Positions 8,960 through 16,023 of a stretch of 32,406 bases of DNA are shown piece by piece. The stretch is from DAOUAT01 sp964551735 (GTDB lineage: Bacteria; Chloroflexota; Anaerolineae; CG2-30-64-16). The stretch spans positions 1 to 32,406 of the forward strand of contig CAZKEF010000056.1 in the NCBI GenBank assembly GCA_964551735.1. Direction: 5' to 3'. The translations under genes were made by a program, and so were the position numbers. Below the pieces are notes generated by a model, which was given only the letters and a program-made list of their open reading frames with translations, was not told the origin of the DNA and ran no database searches. Numbering within the stretch: position 1 is the first letter of the stretch; every line of letters begins with the position of its first letter.

Positions 8960-10144
8960 TCATCCGATTACGCCGAGCTTTCGGCCCACCGCAGCAAATG
9001 CTTCCAGGCCCTGGTCCAAATCCTCCCGGCTGTGGGCGGCGGTGTTCATCACGCGGATGCGGGCCATGCCCCGCGGCACCGTGGGGAAGCCGATGCTCAT
9101 GGCGAACACGCCCGCCTCGAACAGCTCGCGGCTGAACTGCTTGGCCAGCCCCGCGTCCCCCAGCATCACCGGCACGATGGGGGTCTGCGACCGGCCGGTG
9201 TCGAAGCCCAGGCGCCGCATCTCGGCCCCAAAGTAGGCCGCATTGTCCCACAGCTTCCGCACCAGGTCCTCCGACCCCTCCAGCAGGTCCACCGCGGCCA
9301 GGCACGCGGCCGTGTCGGCCGGGGTCACGGCGGACGAGAAGAGGAACGGCCGCGCCTTCTGGCGGATGTAATCCACGATGACCTGCTTGCCCGCGATGAC
9401 CCCGCCCACCACGCCGAACGCCTTGCTGAGGGTGCCGATCTCCACGTCGAACTTGCCGTGCAGGCCAAAGTGATCCACGATGCCGCGGCCGCCTCGCCCC
9501 AACACCCCTTCGCCGTGCGCGTCATCCACCATAGTCAGCACGCCGTAACGGTCGGCTACGGCCATGAGCTCGTCCAGGGGCGCGATGTCGCCGTCCATGC
9601 TGAACACGCCGTCGGTGACCATGAGGCCGCGGCGGTAGTTGGGCAGGTGCTCCCGGATCTTAGCGTCCAGGTCGGCCGGGTCGCAGTGCTCGTAGACGAT
9701 GATCTTGGCACCGCTCAGCCGTGCGCCGTCAATGATGGACGCGTGGTTCAGCCGGTCCGAGAAGATTACGTCCTCCTTGCCCACCAGGGGCGGGAGCGCG
9801 GCCTGGTTGGCGCAGAAGCCGCTTTGCACATAGAGCGCGTCCTCCACGCCCTTGAACGCGGCCAGCCGGCGCTCCAGCTCGATGTGCAGCGCCTGGGTGC
9901 CCGCGATGGAGCGTACCGCGGCCGGCCCGACGCCCCAGGTGTCGACCGCGGCCTTGGCGGCCTCTTTCATGGCGGGGTGGTTTGCCAGCCCCAGGTAGTT
10001 GTTGGTGCAGAAGTTCAGCACCTTCTTGCCGTCCACGATCATCCACGCATCCGCGGGCGAGCCCATGGTGCGCAGGGTGATCAGCAGGTTGCTGGCCTTG
10101 AGTTGGGCCACATCGTCGTGGATAAAGGCGAGTTTGTCGGTCAT
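8960..10144 (-). CDS. kbl: Glycine C-acetyltransferase (2-amino-3-ketobutyrate CoA ligase)
   Basis: PLP enzyme of the alpha-oxoamine synthase family that converts 2-amino-3-ketobutyrate and CoA to glycine and acetyl-CoA, the second step of threonine degradation. The 394-aa protein has the family's N-terminal NFCTNNYLGLANHP, the cofactor-contacting VDDAHGEGVLG (D207, H210), and GTLSKAFG with K241 as the PLP Schiff-base lysine. Overall length and sequence suit Kbl better than KAS-type biotin (BioF) or ALA (HemA) synthases, but BioF-like activity cannot be excluded because no threonine dehydrogenase gene is next to it. ATG at 10144 has GGAGGAA 5 nt upstream. It follows ubiX by 133 bp on the same strand, so it may be the tail of that operon. 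Confidence 0.9.
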   Translation of the reverse strand: MTDKLAFIHDDVAQLKASNLLITLRTMGSPADAWMIVDGKKVLNFCTNNYLGLANHPAMKEAAKAAVDTWGVGPAAVRSIAGTQALHIELERRLAAFKGVEDALYVQSGFCANQAALPPLVGKEDVIFSDRLNHASIIDGARLSGAKIIVYEHCDPADLDAKIREHLPNYRRGLMVTDGVFSMDGDIAPLDELMAVADRYGVLTMVDDAHGEGVLGRGGRGIVDHFGLHGKFDVEIGTLSKAFGVVGGVIAGKQVIVDYIRQKARPFLFSSAVTPADTAACLAAVDLLEGSEDLVRKLWDNAAYFGAEMRRLGFDTGRSQTPIVPVMLGDAGLAKQFSRELFEAGVFAMSIGFPTVPRGMARIRVMNTAAHSREDLDQGLEAFAAVGRKLGVIG

Positions 10145-10277
10145 GGTTTCCTCCGGTATAGGGTGGATAAGGAATCAGGCAGCCCGGCAAGAAGGGCGGC
10201 GACTGCTTGCTGCCTCAGCACAGGTGAGCACTGCGAAACTTCGGGATCAGCGCACATCCGTGGGGTCCTGGCGGCTG

Positions 10278-10856
10278 TCACCGCGCGGCGTCGCGCATGC
10301 CAAGCCAACGGTGGTACAGGTCATTCTCGAAGCCCATGCGCGCCAACACCCGGCCGACAGTCCCGTTCACGATGTCGTCCACCGTCTGCGGCCGGCTGTA
10401 GAACGCGGGGACAGGCGGGAAGATCACGCAGCCGATGCGCGCGGCCTGCGCCATCAGTTCCAGGTGACCCAGGTGCAGCGGCGTCTCGCGCACCAGCAGC
10501 AGCACCGGCCGCCCCTCCTTCAATTGCACGTCGGCCGCGCGGGAGAGCAGGTCGCTGTCGAAGCTGTGCGCGATGGCCGACAGGCTCTTGATGCTGCACG
10601 GGGCCACGATCATGCCAGCCGTCTCGAAGGAGCCGCTGGCGATGGCCGCGCCGATGTCGCCGGGGCGATAAACCACGTCAGCCAGCCGCTCTACATCTCG
10701 CGGGTCATAGTCGGTCTCCTGCGCGATGGTCATGCGCGCGGCCTGGGTGAGCACCAGGTGCGTCTCGACCTCCGGCGCATCTTTGAGGATTTCCAGCAGG
10801 CGGATGCCGTAGATCTGCCCCGACGCGCCCGACATGCCGATGATCAGGCGTCTCAT
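10278..10856 (-). CDS. ubiX: UbiX-type flavin prenyltransferase
   Basis: Makes prenylated FMN, the cofactor of UbiD-family decarboxylases, from FMN and a dimethylallyl donor. The 192-aa protein begins RRLIIGMSGASGQIYGIRLLE with the FMN-binding GASG (10-13). It continues with the conserved IVAPCSIKSLSAIAHS (83-98), LLLVRETPLHLGHLELM and the C-terminal FYSRPQTVDDIVNGTVGRVL segment. The ATG at 10856 overlaps the ubiE stop as ATGA, so the two are translationally coupled. A UbiD homologue lies 16 kb away in the same window at 26327. Length is normal. Confidence 0.93.
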   Translation of the reverse strand: MRRLIIGMSGASGQIYGIRLLEILKDAPEVETHLVLTQAARMTIAQETDYDPRDVERLADVVYRPGDIGAAIASGSFETAGMIVAPCSIKSLSAIAHSFDSDLLSRAADVQLKEGRPVLLLVRETPLHLGHLELMAQAARIGCVIFPPVPAFYSRPQTVDDIVNGTVGRVLARMGFENDLYHRWLGMRDAAR

Positions 10857-11575
10857 TTCGTCCCCCAATGGATGGCCACCGTGCCCATCATCGCCAGCCG
10901 GTAGCGCACATCCCGCAGCCCGGCCCCGGCCATGATGCGCGCCAGCGCGGGCGGCTGCGGGAAGTTGACGGCCGAGTGCGGCAGGTAGGTGTAGGCTGAA
11001 CGCTGCCCGCTGATCAGCCCGCCCACAATGGGCACCAGCTTGAAGAAATAGAAGCGGAAAAGCCGGCCGAAGACCGGCGTGCGGGGCAGCGTGATCTCCA
11101 GGCAGACCACGCGGCCGCCCGGCTTGACCACGCGCGCTTGCTCGGCGAACGCGGCGTGGATATCCACCACGTTGCGCATCATGAACCCGGAGCAGGCCGC
11201 GTCGAAGGTGTCGTCGTCGAACGGCAGCGCCAGCGCATCCCCCTCGACAAAGGGAAAGCTGAGACCCGGCCGCTTGTCCTGGCCGTAGGCCATCATCTCG
11301 CGGGTCAAATCCACCCCCACGGGCCGCGCGGCCGGATCCAGGCGCAGCGCCTCGTAGGCGATGTCGCCCGTGCCGGTGGCGACGTCCAGCAATCGGCCGC
11401 CAGGGGGCAGGTTGCACAGGCGGATCACCGTGCGCCGCCAGACCTGGTCACGGCCCAACGTCATCAGCCGGTTCATCAGGTCATAGCGCGGCGCGATGGC
11501 CGTGAACATGCTGCGCACATACGAGCGCTTCTCGGTGAGCGTTGGAAGTACTGAGGTGTCGGATTTGTCGGTCAA
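10853..11575 (-). CDS. ubiE: Demethylmenaquinone/UbiE-family C-methyltransferase
   Basis: SAM-dependent methyltransferase of the UbiE/MenG family, which performs the last methylation in menaquinone synthesis. The SAM site LLDVATGTGD is at 62-71. The family signatures YDLMNRLMTLGRDQVWRR and SGFMMRNVVDIHAAFAE are present, as is VKPGGRVVCLEITLP. The preferred start is TTG at 11575, because AGGAAG lies 6 nt before it and it begins 11 nt after the permease stop. A GTG ten codons upstream (11605) has no obvious Shine-Dalgarno and would overlap the permease gene. It is last but one in the ECF-ABC-ubiE-ubiX operon. Confidence 0.9.
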   Translation of the reverse strand: MTDKSDTSVLPTLTEKRSYVRSMFTAIAPRYDLMNRLMTLGRDQVWRRTVIRLCNLPPGGRLLDVATGTGDIAYEALRLDPAARPVGVDLTREMMAYGQDKRPGLSFPFVEGDALALPFDDDTFDAACSGFMMRNVVDIHAAFAEQARVVKPGGRVVCLEITLPRTPVFGRLFRFYFFKLVPIVGGLISGQRSAYTYLPHSAVNFPQPPALARIMAGAGLRDVRYRLAMMGTVAIHWGTK

Positions 11576-11586
11576 ATGGCTCTTCC

Positions 11587-12330
11587 TCACGAAACAAACA
11601 GCCACGGTGCCAGGCGGCGCTCCGCGAAGTCAATCACGAAATAGAACAGCAGGCCCAACAGGCTCAGCGCGATCACGCCGGCGTACATCTGGGGATAGGC
11701 CAGCCGGCCCCAGCTCGCCATGATGTAGTAGCCCAGCCCGGCGGTTGTGGCGAACGTCTCCGCGAAAAACAACACCGCGATTGCGATGCCGACGCTGACG
11801 CGCAGGGCCGTCAACGCCGCGGGCACCGTGGCCGGCAGATAGACGAACCGGAACAGTGCGCGGCGCCCCGCGCCCAGCGAGCGCACCGAGTAGAGCAGCT
11901 CCGGCCGCAGCGCGGCGGCCTGATCCCGCACGACCACCACGATCTGAAAGAACAGGATCAGCACGATCAGGAATATCTTGCCCATGTCCCCGATACCGAA
12001 GAGCAACAAAACCACCGGCAGAAAGACGATCTTGGGGATCGGGTAGACGATATAGACCAGGGGCGAAAAGACACGGTTCAGCAGCCGGCTTTGCCCCATC
12101 ACCAGCCCTGCCGGCACGGCCAGGACCATTGCGATCACGATGCTGATCCCCACGCGCCAGAGGCTCACCAGGAAGTGCCAGGCCAGGCCCTGGGGCGCGA
12201 ACACTGCGGCCGCAAACGCGGCCAGCACGGCCCACGGGCCGGGTAACACCTCGACGCGCAACGCCCAGCTCAAGAGCTGCCAGGCCAGCAGCAGGGCTAG
12301 AGACGCAAGGATCAGATCACGACGCCGCAT
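11587..12330 (-). CDS. ABC transporter permease, NitT/TauT (SsuC/ThiX) type
   Basis: Inner-membrane permease of the BPD_transp_1 fold used by nitrate, taurine, sulfonate and thiamine-precursor importers. The 247-aa protein has about six hydrophobic segments and the EAA-type cytoplasmic loop RSLGAGRRALFRFVYLPATVPAAL, which couples to the ATPase. The ATG at 12330 directly abuts the stop of the ATPase gene (TAGATG), so the two are coupled. No periplasmic substrate-binding protein gene is in the operon; an ECF S-component takes that place. The substrate is unknown. Neighbouring ubiE and ubiX make a flavin, thiamine precursor or quinone-related substrate conceivable, but nothing in the sequence proves it. 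Confidence 0.85.
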   Translation of the reverse strand: MRRRDLILASLALLLAWQLLSWALRVEVLPGPWAVLAAFAAAVFAPQGLAWHFLVSLWRVGISIVIAMVLAVPAGLVMGQSRLLNRVFSPLVYIVYPIPKIVFLPVVLLLFGIGDMGKIFLIVLILFFQIVVVVRDQAAALRPELLYSVRSLGAGRRALFRFVYLPATVPAALTALRVSVGIAIAVLFFAETFATTAGLGYYIMASWGRLAYPQMYAGVIALSLLGLLFYFVIDFAERRLAPWLFVS

Positions 12331-13110
12331 CTATTTCTCCTCCAGCGCCGCGCGCAACTCACTCACGCGCTGCCAATACGCGGGTTGGCCGCGATAGGTT
12401 GCTGTGCCAGCCTCCGGGTTTTCGATGACCCGGGCCGCCGTGTTCGGCGCGCGGCCCAAGACCAGGATCCGCTGCCCCAGAAAGACCGCCTCCTCGATGA
12501 TGTGCGTCACCACCACCGTGGTGAGGCCGGTTTCCTGGCGCAGCACCACGGTGAGCTGCTGTAAGTCCTCGCGCGTGAGCGCGTCCAGCGACGAGAACGG
12601 CTCATCCATCAGCAGCAGGTCGGGACCCTGCAGCAGGCTGCGCGCGATGGCGGCCCGCTGGCGCTGCCCGCCGCTGATCTGGTTTGGATACTTGTCGCGC
12701 AGCGCGGCGATGCCCAGGCGTTCCAGCCAGTAGTCCACCTGGTCAGGTGTGATATCGGGCCGCGGATAGGGCCGCGGGGCGTCGGCCGGCCCAGTCTTGC
12801 TCCGGTAGAAGCGGCCCATGCGCATCACCAGCGCCACGTTCTCCCAGACAGTGGCCCATGGCAGCAGACCGTACTCTTGCAGTACCAGGCTGGTGCTGGC
12901 CCGCGGCCGCGGCGCCGGTTGACCGGCCACTAGCAGGTGGCCCGCTTGGGGTTGGCGCAGCCCGGCAACCAGATAGAGCAGCGTGCTCTTGCCGCAACCC
13001 GACGACCCGATTACGGCCCAAGCCTCGCCCGCCGCGGCCGACCACGAAAAGTCGCGGAACAGCGGCGGCTGGCCCGTGTAGGCGAAGGTGAGCCCCTCGA
13101 TCTGGATCAT
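12331..13110 (-). CDS. ABC transporter ATPase, NitT/TauT (SsuB/ThiZ) type
   Basis: ATP-binding subunit of the importer encoded with it, 259 aa from the ATG at 13110. Walker A GSSGCGKST (35-43), Q-loop LVLQEYGLLPWATVWEN (about 76-92), signature ISGGQRQRAAIARSL (145-159), Walker B LLLMDEP (165-171) and switch His203 in VVVTHIIEEA are all intact. The Q-loop PW-x-TVxEN form is typical of the nitrate/taurine/thiamine-precursor importers. An in-frame GTG at 13131, 11 nt after GAGGAG, is an alternative start that adds PPPAPP-type residues. The extra loop FYRSKTGPADAPRPYPRPDI (101-120) after the Q-loop is longer than usual for the family. Confidence 0.88.
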   Translation of the reverse strand: MIQIEGLTFAYTGQPPLFRDFSWSAAAGEAWAVIGSSGCGKSTLLYLVAGLRQPQAGHLLVAGQPAPRPRASTSLVLQEYGLLPWATVWENVALVMRMGRFYRSKTGPADAPRPYPRPDITPDQVDYWLERLGIAALRDKYPNQISGGQRQRAAIARSLLQGPDLLLMDEPFSSLDALTREDLQQLTVVLRQETGLTTVVVTHIIEEAVFLGQRILVLGRAPNTAARVIENPEAGTATYRGQPAYWQRVSELRAALEEK

Positions 13111-13139
13111 CGGCGGCGCGGGCGGCGGCACGGCGGGCG

Positions 13140-13712
13140 TTACTCCTCGGTCCAGGTCTGCCGGCGGCCCAGACGCTCGATGGGCGGATAGGCCGCGCGT
13201 ACGGCCAGGTAGAGCGGGATGCCCACCGCGCCGCCCACCAGCGCCTGCAGCGCGTTGAACGGCACTTCGGCCAGCGCGGCCGGCGCGCCCTTCAGGATCG
13301 CACCGCCGGCCAGGTAGCCGGCGATCATCACCACTGCACCCAGCGCGAACGCGGCGACCAGGCCCGGCACGGTGCGCCAGCGCCGCGCGGCCAGGCCGAT
13401 GGCCGCGCCTTGCAGGCCGTGGGCCAGCAGGCTGATGGGCGCCCACACGGCATACGGGCCGCTGAGTAGATCGGCGATGGCCGTGCCGATGCCGCCGGCC
13501 ACGAACCCTACCCACGGCCCAAACGCGAACGCCGCAAACGCGGTGGCCGCGTCCGACAGGTTCCAATAGCCCTGCGAGGCCGGGATCGGGATCTGGACGA
13601 CCTTGGTCATGACGACGGTCAGCGCGATCAGCACGGCTGCCAGCGCGATCATGGCAGGTGATAGGCGGGTGACCGACTGCCCGCGTCCGGGGTTTGGTGT
13701 AAGGTTAGACAT
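13140..13712 (-). CDS. ECF transporter S-component-like membrane protein
   Basis: A 190-aa membrane protein with about five or six hydrophobic segments and the pattern of energy-coupling-factor substrate-binding (S) subunits. Typical features are IPIPASQGYWNLSDAATAFA, the glycine-rich GPWVGFVAGGIGTAIADLL and YAVWAPISLLAHGLQGAAIG, plus an AxxxA pattern (AVLIA) in the first helix of the kind that docks on EcfT. S-components bind vitamins; this subgroup resembles HMP/thiamine-type proteins, but the ligand cannot be read from sequence. The start chosen is the ATG at 13712 with AGAAGGAA upstream; an in-frame TTG lies at 13733. It is unusual that it precedes a NitT/TauT-type ATPase and permease and not an EcfT. 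No TPP or FMN riboswitch was recognised upstream. Confidence 0.75.
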   Translation of the reverse strand: MSNLTPNPGRGQSVTRLSPAMIALAAVLIALTVVMTKVVQIPIPASQGYWNLSDAATAFAAFAFGPWVGFVAGGIGTAIADLLSGPYAVWAPISLLAHGLQGAAIGLAARRWRTVPGLVAAFALGAVVMIAGYLAGGAILKGAPAALAEVPFNALQALVGGAVGIPLYLAVRAAYPPIERLGRRQTWTEE

Positions 13713-13741
13713 GCTGATGTGGTTCCTTCTCAAGGTGTTTT

Positions 13742-13903
13742 CTAATTACCGATGGACGCAAGCCTGCCGCGCAGATTCCGGATCATCTCAACGGTCGCCG
13801 ACCATTCGACGAAGTCCATTGCATCGCCAAGCTCGCCGCGCTCAAAACGAGGGTAAAACTCGTCCGAGGTCCAGCCATAGCGGTTCTCGAACCATGATTT
13901 CAA
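13742..13903 (-). CDS. Small acidic protein of unknown function
   Basis: Predicted 53-aa protein beginning at TTG 13903, chosen because AGGAGG lies 7 nt upstream; the open frame reaches 14032, but the added residues look non-coding and include the promoter region. The sequence SWFENRYGWTSDEFYPRF followed by ERGELGDAMDFVEWSATVE resembles a widespread type of short protein with a [KR]YGxSxEEFxxRFxxGELxDxxDxxEW pattern that is often found beside toxin-like genes in Chloroflexota and cyanobacteria. I know no proven function. No toxin partner is visible next to it. It ends 29 nt before the ECF S gene and may be the first gene of that operon. Confidence 0.55.
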   Translation of the reverse strand: MKSWFENRYGWTSDEFYPRFERGELGDAMDFVEWSATVEMIRNLRGRLASIGN

Positions 13904-13996
13904 GCTCTTGCCTCCTGCGGCCCTATCGTATGACTCTGGAACATTTGCGTGTTCAGCGCGAATGTTAGGTTGCGGGATAAATCCCGCGTTACGTTG

Positions 13997-14025
13997 ATTA
14001 TACCCGAACACGCCATTTCGCGGAA
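13997..14025 (-). promoter_or_regulatory. Possible promoter of the small-protein/ECF/ubiE operon
   Basis: The minus strand has a perfect TATAAT (14002-13997) preceded after 17 nt by the weak TTCCGC (14025-14020). It is divergent from, and only 6 nt away from, the plus-strand promoter at 14032-14060. It would give an 85-90 nt leader before the TTG at 13903. Confidence 0.4.
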
Positions 14026-14031
14026 GCAGCA

Positions 14032-14060
14032 TTGACAGCCGGCGGCGGCTGGACTATGAT
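14032..14060 (+). promoter_or_regulatory. Sigma70-type promoter of the AIR-synthase-related gene
   Basis: TTGACA (14032-14037), a 17-nt spacer and TATGAT (14055-14060). The consensus -35 and correct spacing make this a strong candidate. Transcription should start near 14067, placing the hairpin repeat at 14069-14104 in the leader. Confidence 0.8.
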
Positions 14061-14068
14061 AGCCCTGG

Positions 14069-14104
14069 TCGCAGATTCTTCGGGCTGCGGCCCTCAGAAT
14101 GACG
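14069..14104. repeat. CAGATTCTTC...CAGAATGACG hairpin repeat
   Basis: ATTCT and AGAAT arms flank an inner GGGC/GCCC stem. The motif (reverse strand CATTCTGAG...GAAGAATCTG) is a type of dispersed repeat found in many bacterial genomes. Here it lies in the leader between the promoter and the start of the next gene. Confidence 0.55.
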
Positions 14105-14119
14105 TTGTATCGAGGCATC

Positions 14120-15145
14120 ATGACTGATGGCATCGCCCCCTTACCCGCCGGCAAGCTGCCCATGCCGCTCCTGGAAAAGCTCCTGGCACGTATCAAGACG
14201 GACGACCCGCGCCTTCTCGTCGGCCCGCGGGCCGGGGAAGACGCGGCGGTGATAGACTTCGGCGACCGCTGCCTGGTGGTCAAAACTGACCCCATCACCT
14301 TCGCCACGGCCGAGATCGGCTGGTACGCCGTGAACGTGAACGCCAACGACATCGCGGTGATGGGTGCGCGGCCGCGCTGGTTCATGGCGACGGTGCTGCT
14401 GCCCGCCGGCCAGGCGACCGGCGAGCTGGCCGAGCGCATCTTCGCGGAGATCACCGAGGCGTGCGCGGTCCTGGGCGTCAGCCTGGCCGGCGGGCACACC
14501 GAGGTCACTGTTGACCTGAACCGGCCCATCGTCTGCGGCACGATGCTGGGCGAGGTGGCGCGCGACCGGCTGATCCTGACGGCCGGCGCGCAGCCGGGTG
14601 ATGCGGTGCTGCTGGTGAAGCCGGCGCCCATCGAGGGCACGGCGCTGATCGCACTGGAGCGCGAGGCGGAGCTCCGGCGCCGCGGCTATAGCTGGAAATT
14701 CATTGCAGACGCGCAGCGCTTCCTGCACGAGCCGGGGATCAGCGTCGTTGCGCCGGCGCTGCTGGCCGCCGAGACCGCCGCGATCCATGCGATGCACGAT
14801 CCCACCGAGGGCGGCGTGCTGACCGGGCTGCTCGAGGTGGCGCGCGGCGCGGGGGTGGGGCTGGCGATTGACCTGGACGCCATACCGGTGCCGCCGGAGA
14901 GCGCGGCGCTGTGCCGTGAATTCGGCCTGGACCCGTTGGGTACCATTGCTTCGGGCGCGGTGATCGTGGTGGCGCCGGAAGTGGAGGCCGATCGCCTGAT
15001 AGCCGTGCTGCAAGCCGCCGGCTACCCGGCTGCTCGCATCGGCCGCGTGACGCCATCGGCCGCGGGCCTGGTTGCCCGGCGGGACGGTCAGATGGTGCCG
15101 TGGCCCATGTTTGCCGTGGATGAGATCACAAAGATCTTTGTGTGA
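14120..15145 (+). CDS. AIR synthase-related (PurM/HypE-fold) protein
   Basis: A 341-aa protein of the PurM-like ATP-binding superfamily (AIR synthase, HypE, SelD, ThiL). Visible are GEDAAVID (39-46), KTDPIT (55-60), NVNANDIAVMGARP (72-85), LAGGHTEVT and the C-terminal-domain motif HDPTEGGVLTGLLEVA. The closest pattern is HypE, but the protein ends EITKIFV and lacks the C-terminal Cys (PRIC-type tail) that HypE needs for nitrile synthesis on the hydrogenase cyanide ligand. A hydrogenase role is therefore unlikely, and no hyp genes are nearby. The start ATG at 14120 is favoured over the ATG at 14099 because GAGG lies 4-5 nt before it. Substrate unknown. Confidence 0.8.
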   Translation: MTDGIAPLPAGKLPMPLLEKLLARIKTDDPRLLVGPRAGEDAAVIDFGDRCLVVKTDPITFATAEIGWYAVNVNANDIAVMGARPRWFMATVLLPAGQATGELAERIFAEITEACAVLGVSLAGGHTEVTVDLNRPIVCGTMLGEVARDRLILTAGAQPGDAVLLVKPAPIEGTALIALEREAELRRRGYSWKFIADAQRFLHEPGISVVAPALLAAETAAIHAMHDPTEGGVLTGLLEVARGAGVGLAIDLDAIPVPPESAALCREFGLDPLGTIASGAVIVVAPEVEADRLIAVLQAAGYPAARIGRVTPSAAGLVARRDGQMVPWPMFAVDEITKIFV

Positions 15146-15160
15146 TTGTGCGTAGCTTTC

Positions 15161-15213
15161 CTGTCATGCTGAACGGCTCTGCCGTTCAAGGCGTGCTGCG
15201 GTGTGCCGTCAGT
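15161..15213. repeat. Hairpin repeat in the convergent gap after the PurM-like gene
   Basis: A perfect hairpin TGAACGGC-TCT-GCCGTTCA (15170-15188) follows CTGTCATGC and precedes CAAGCATCTCAGCG. The outer parts resemble the CATGCTGA...AGCATCTC family related to the repeat at 14069. There is no T-tract, so it is a weak candidate for a bidirectional terminator between the convergent genes. Confidence 0.4.
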
Positions 15214-15236
15214 CAAGCATCTCAGCGCATTGCGTT

Positions 15237-15947
15237 TTATCCTCTGGGAGGAGCCTTCTCGTCCTCCTTCAACACCCCGGCACGGATCAATACCAGCCGC
15301 ACGCCGTGCTCGCCCAGCAGCGCCATCACCGCCGGCCAGACGATCGGGAGCAGGATCACCAGCAGCACGCTCAGGGCCGTCAGGGCCGCCCCCAGGATCA
15401 CCAGTAACGTTGAATAAAACGGATTGGCGACGGCCACCAATACGGCGTTGCGCAGCGCCAACAGCACTTTGGGCTGTTCGAGCGCGGTGAGTATTGGGTA
15501 GACGTACAGTTGGACGCCGATCCAGAGCAGGGCCAGGTAAGCCCACAGCGCCGAGAACGCCACCAGCAGCAGCGCTGGCTGGCCGAAGTAGAAAAGGAAG
15601 TTGAGGCAGAACAAGGACAACATCACCATGCCGATAGCGCTCAAGGCGAGTCCCTGCCGCCAATAGGCCCGCAAGCCGTCGAAGTAGAAGCTGCGATCCA
15701 CGCGGATATCGCGCGCACACCGGCGGGCAACCACGGCCAGCGCGGCCAGCGCCGGCCCGGCCGGGATCGCCACCAGCGGCGCTAACCACCAGGGGCCGCC
15801 TGTGGTAAAGAGCATCCACCCGATGAGCCCGGCCACCCCCACGAAGATCCCGCCGGTCCCCCACCACAGCAGGCTGATGCCCAGCAGGAAGAACATTTCA
15901 GCGTAGAAAGAGGCGATTGCCCGGCCAAAGGCGACAAATGCGCGCAT
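15237..15947 (-). CDS. YesL-like (DUF624) integral membrane protein
   Basis: A 236-aa hydrophobic protein with about six membrane segments, similar in pattern to YesL/DUF624 proteins: N-terminal AFGRAIASFYAEMFFLLGISLLWWG, a central amphipathic RSFYFDGLRAYWRQG and a C-terminal hydrophobic pair ending VLKEDEKAPPRG. DUF624 proteins often accompany sugar ABC importers in Firmicutes, but no such genes are here. The start chosen is ATG 15947, which has GAGG 5 nt upstream, not the in-frame TTG at 15971. It follows the hydrolase gene on the same strand by 76 bp containing two hairpins. Function unknown. Confidence 0.6.
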   Translation of the reverse strand: MRAFVAFGRAIASFYAEMFFLLGISLLWWGTGGIFVGVAGLIGWMLFTTGGPWWLAPLVAIPAGPALAALAVVARRCARDIRVDRSFYFDGLRAYWRQGLALSAIGMVMLSLFCLNFLFYFGQPALLLVAFSALWAYLALLWIGVQLYVYPILTALEQPKVLLALRNAVLVAVANPFYSTLLVILGAALTALSVLLVILLPIVWPAVMALLGEHGVRLVLIRAGVLKEDEKAPPRG

Positions 15948-15965
15948 GATGACCTCGAATTTGTG

Positions 15966-16011
15966 CCGCAATCCGCTGGATTGCGGGAGCGCACAATCCG
16001 CTGGATTGTGC
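15966..16011. repeat. Two tandem hairpins sharing one core
   Basis: GCAATCCGCTGGATTGC (about 15968-15984) and GCACAATCCGCTGGATTGTGC (about 15991-16011) are adjacent palindromes with the same AATCC-GCT-GGATT core. They fill the gap between the hydrolase stop and the YesL-like start. A related palindrome lies inside the peptidase gene near 18007. Confidence 0.65.
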
Positions 16012-16023
16012 TACAGGATCGTG

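Noticed and set aside
10145..10277. tRNA or small RNA between kbl and ubiX
   Set aside because: No cloverleaf with a T-loop consensus was found; only weak GC-rich pairing.
9032..10591. 519-codon plus-strand frame opposite kbl and ubiX
   Set aside because: Antisense shadow; both minus-strand genes are well supported by motifs and ribosome binding sites.
10857..11417. 379-codon frame extending ubiX upstream
   Set aside because: The upstream part is an alternate frame of ubiE; the UbiX family starts at the ATG at 10856.
13111..13566. Extension of the ABC ATPase frame into the ECF S gene
   Set aside because: It is Arg/Gly-rich shadow sequence; the ATPase fold begins at MIQIEGLTFAY.
13713..14119. 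TPP or FMN riboswitch upstream of the ECF operon
   Set aside because: I looked for the CUGAGA/ACC-UGAUC-type conserved cores and saw none.
15127..15142. Palindrome CACAAAGATCTTTGTG at the end of the AIR-synthase-related gene as a terminator
   Set aside because: It is AT-rich, lies within the last codons and lacks a following T-tract.
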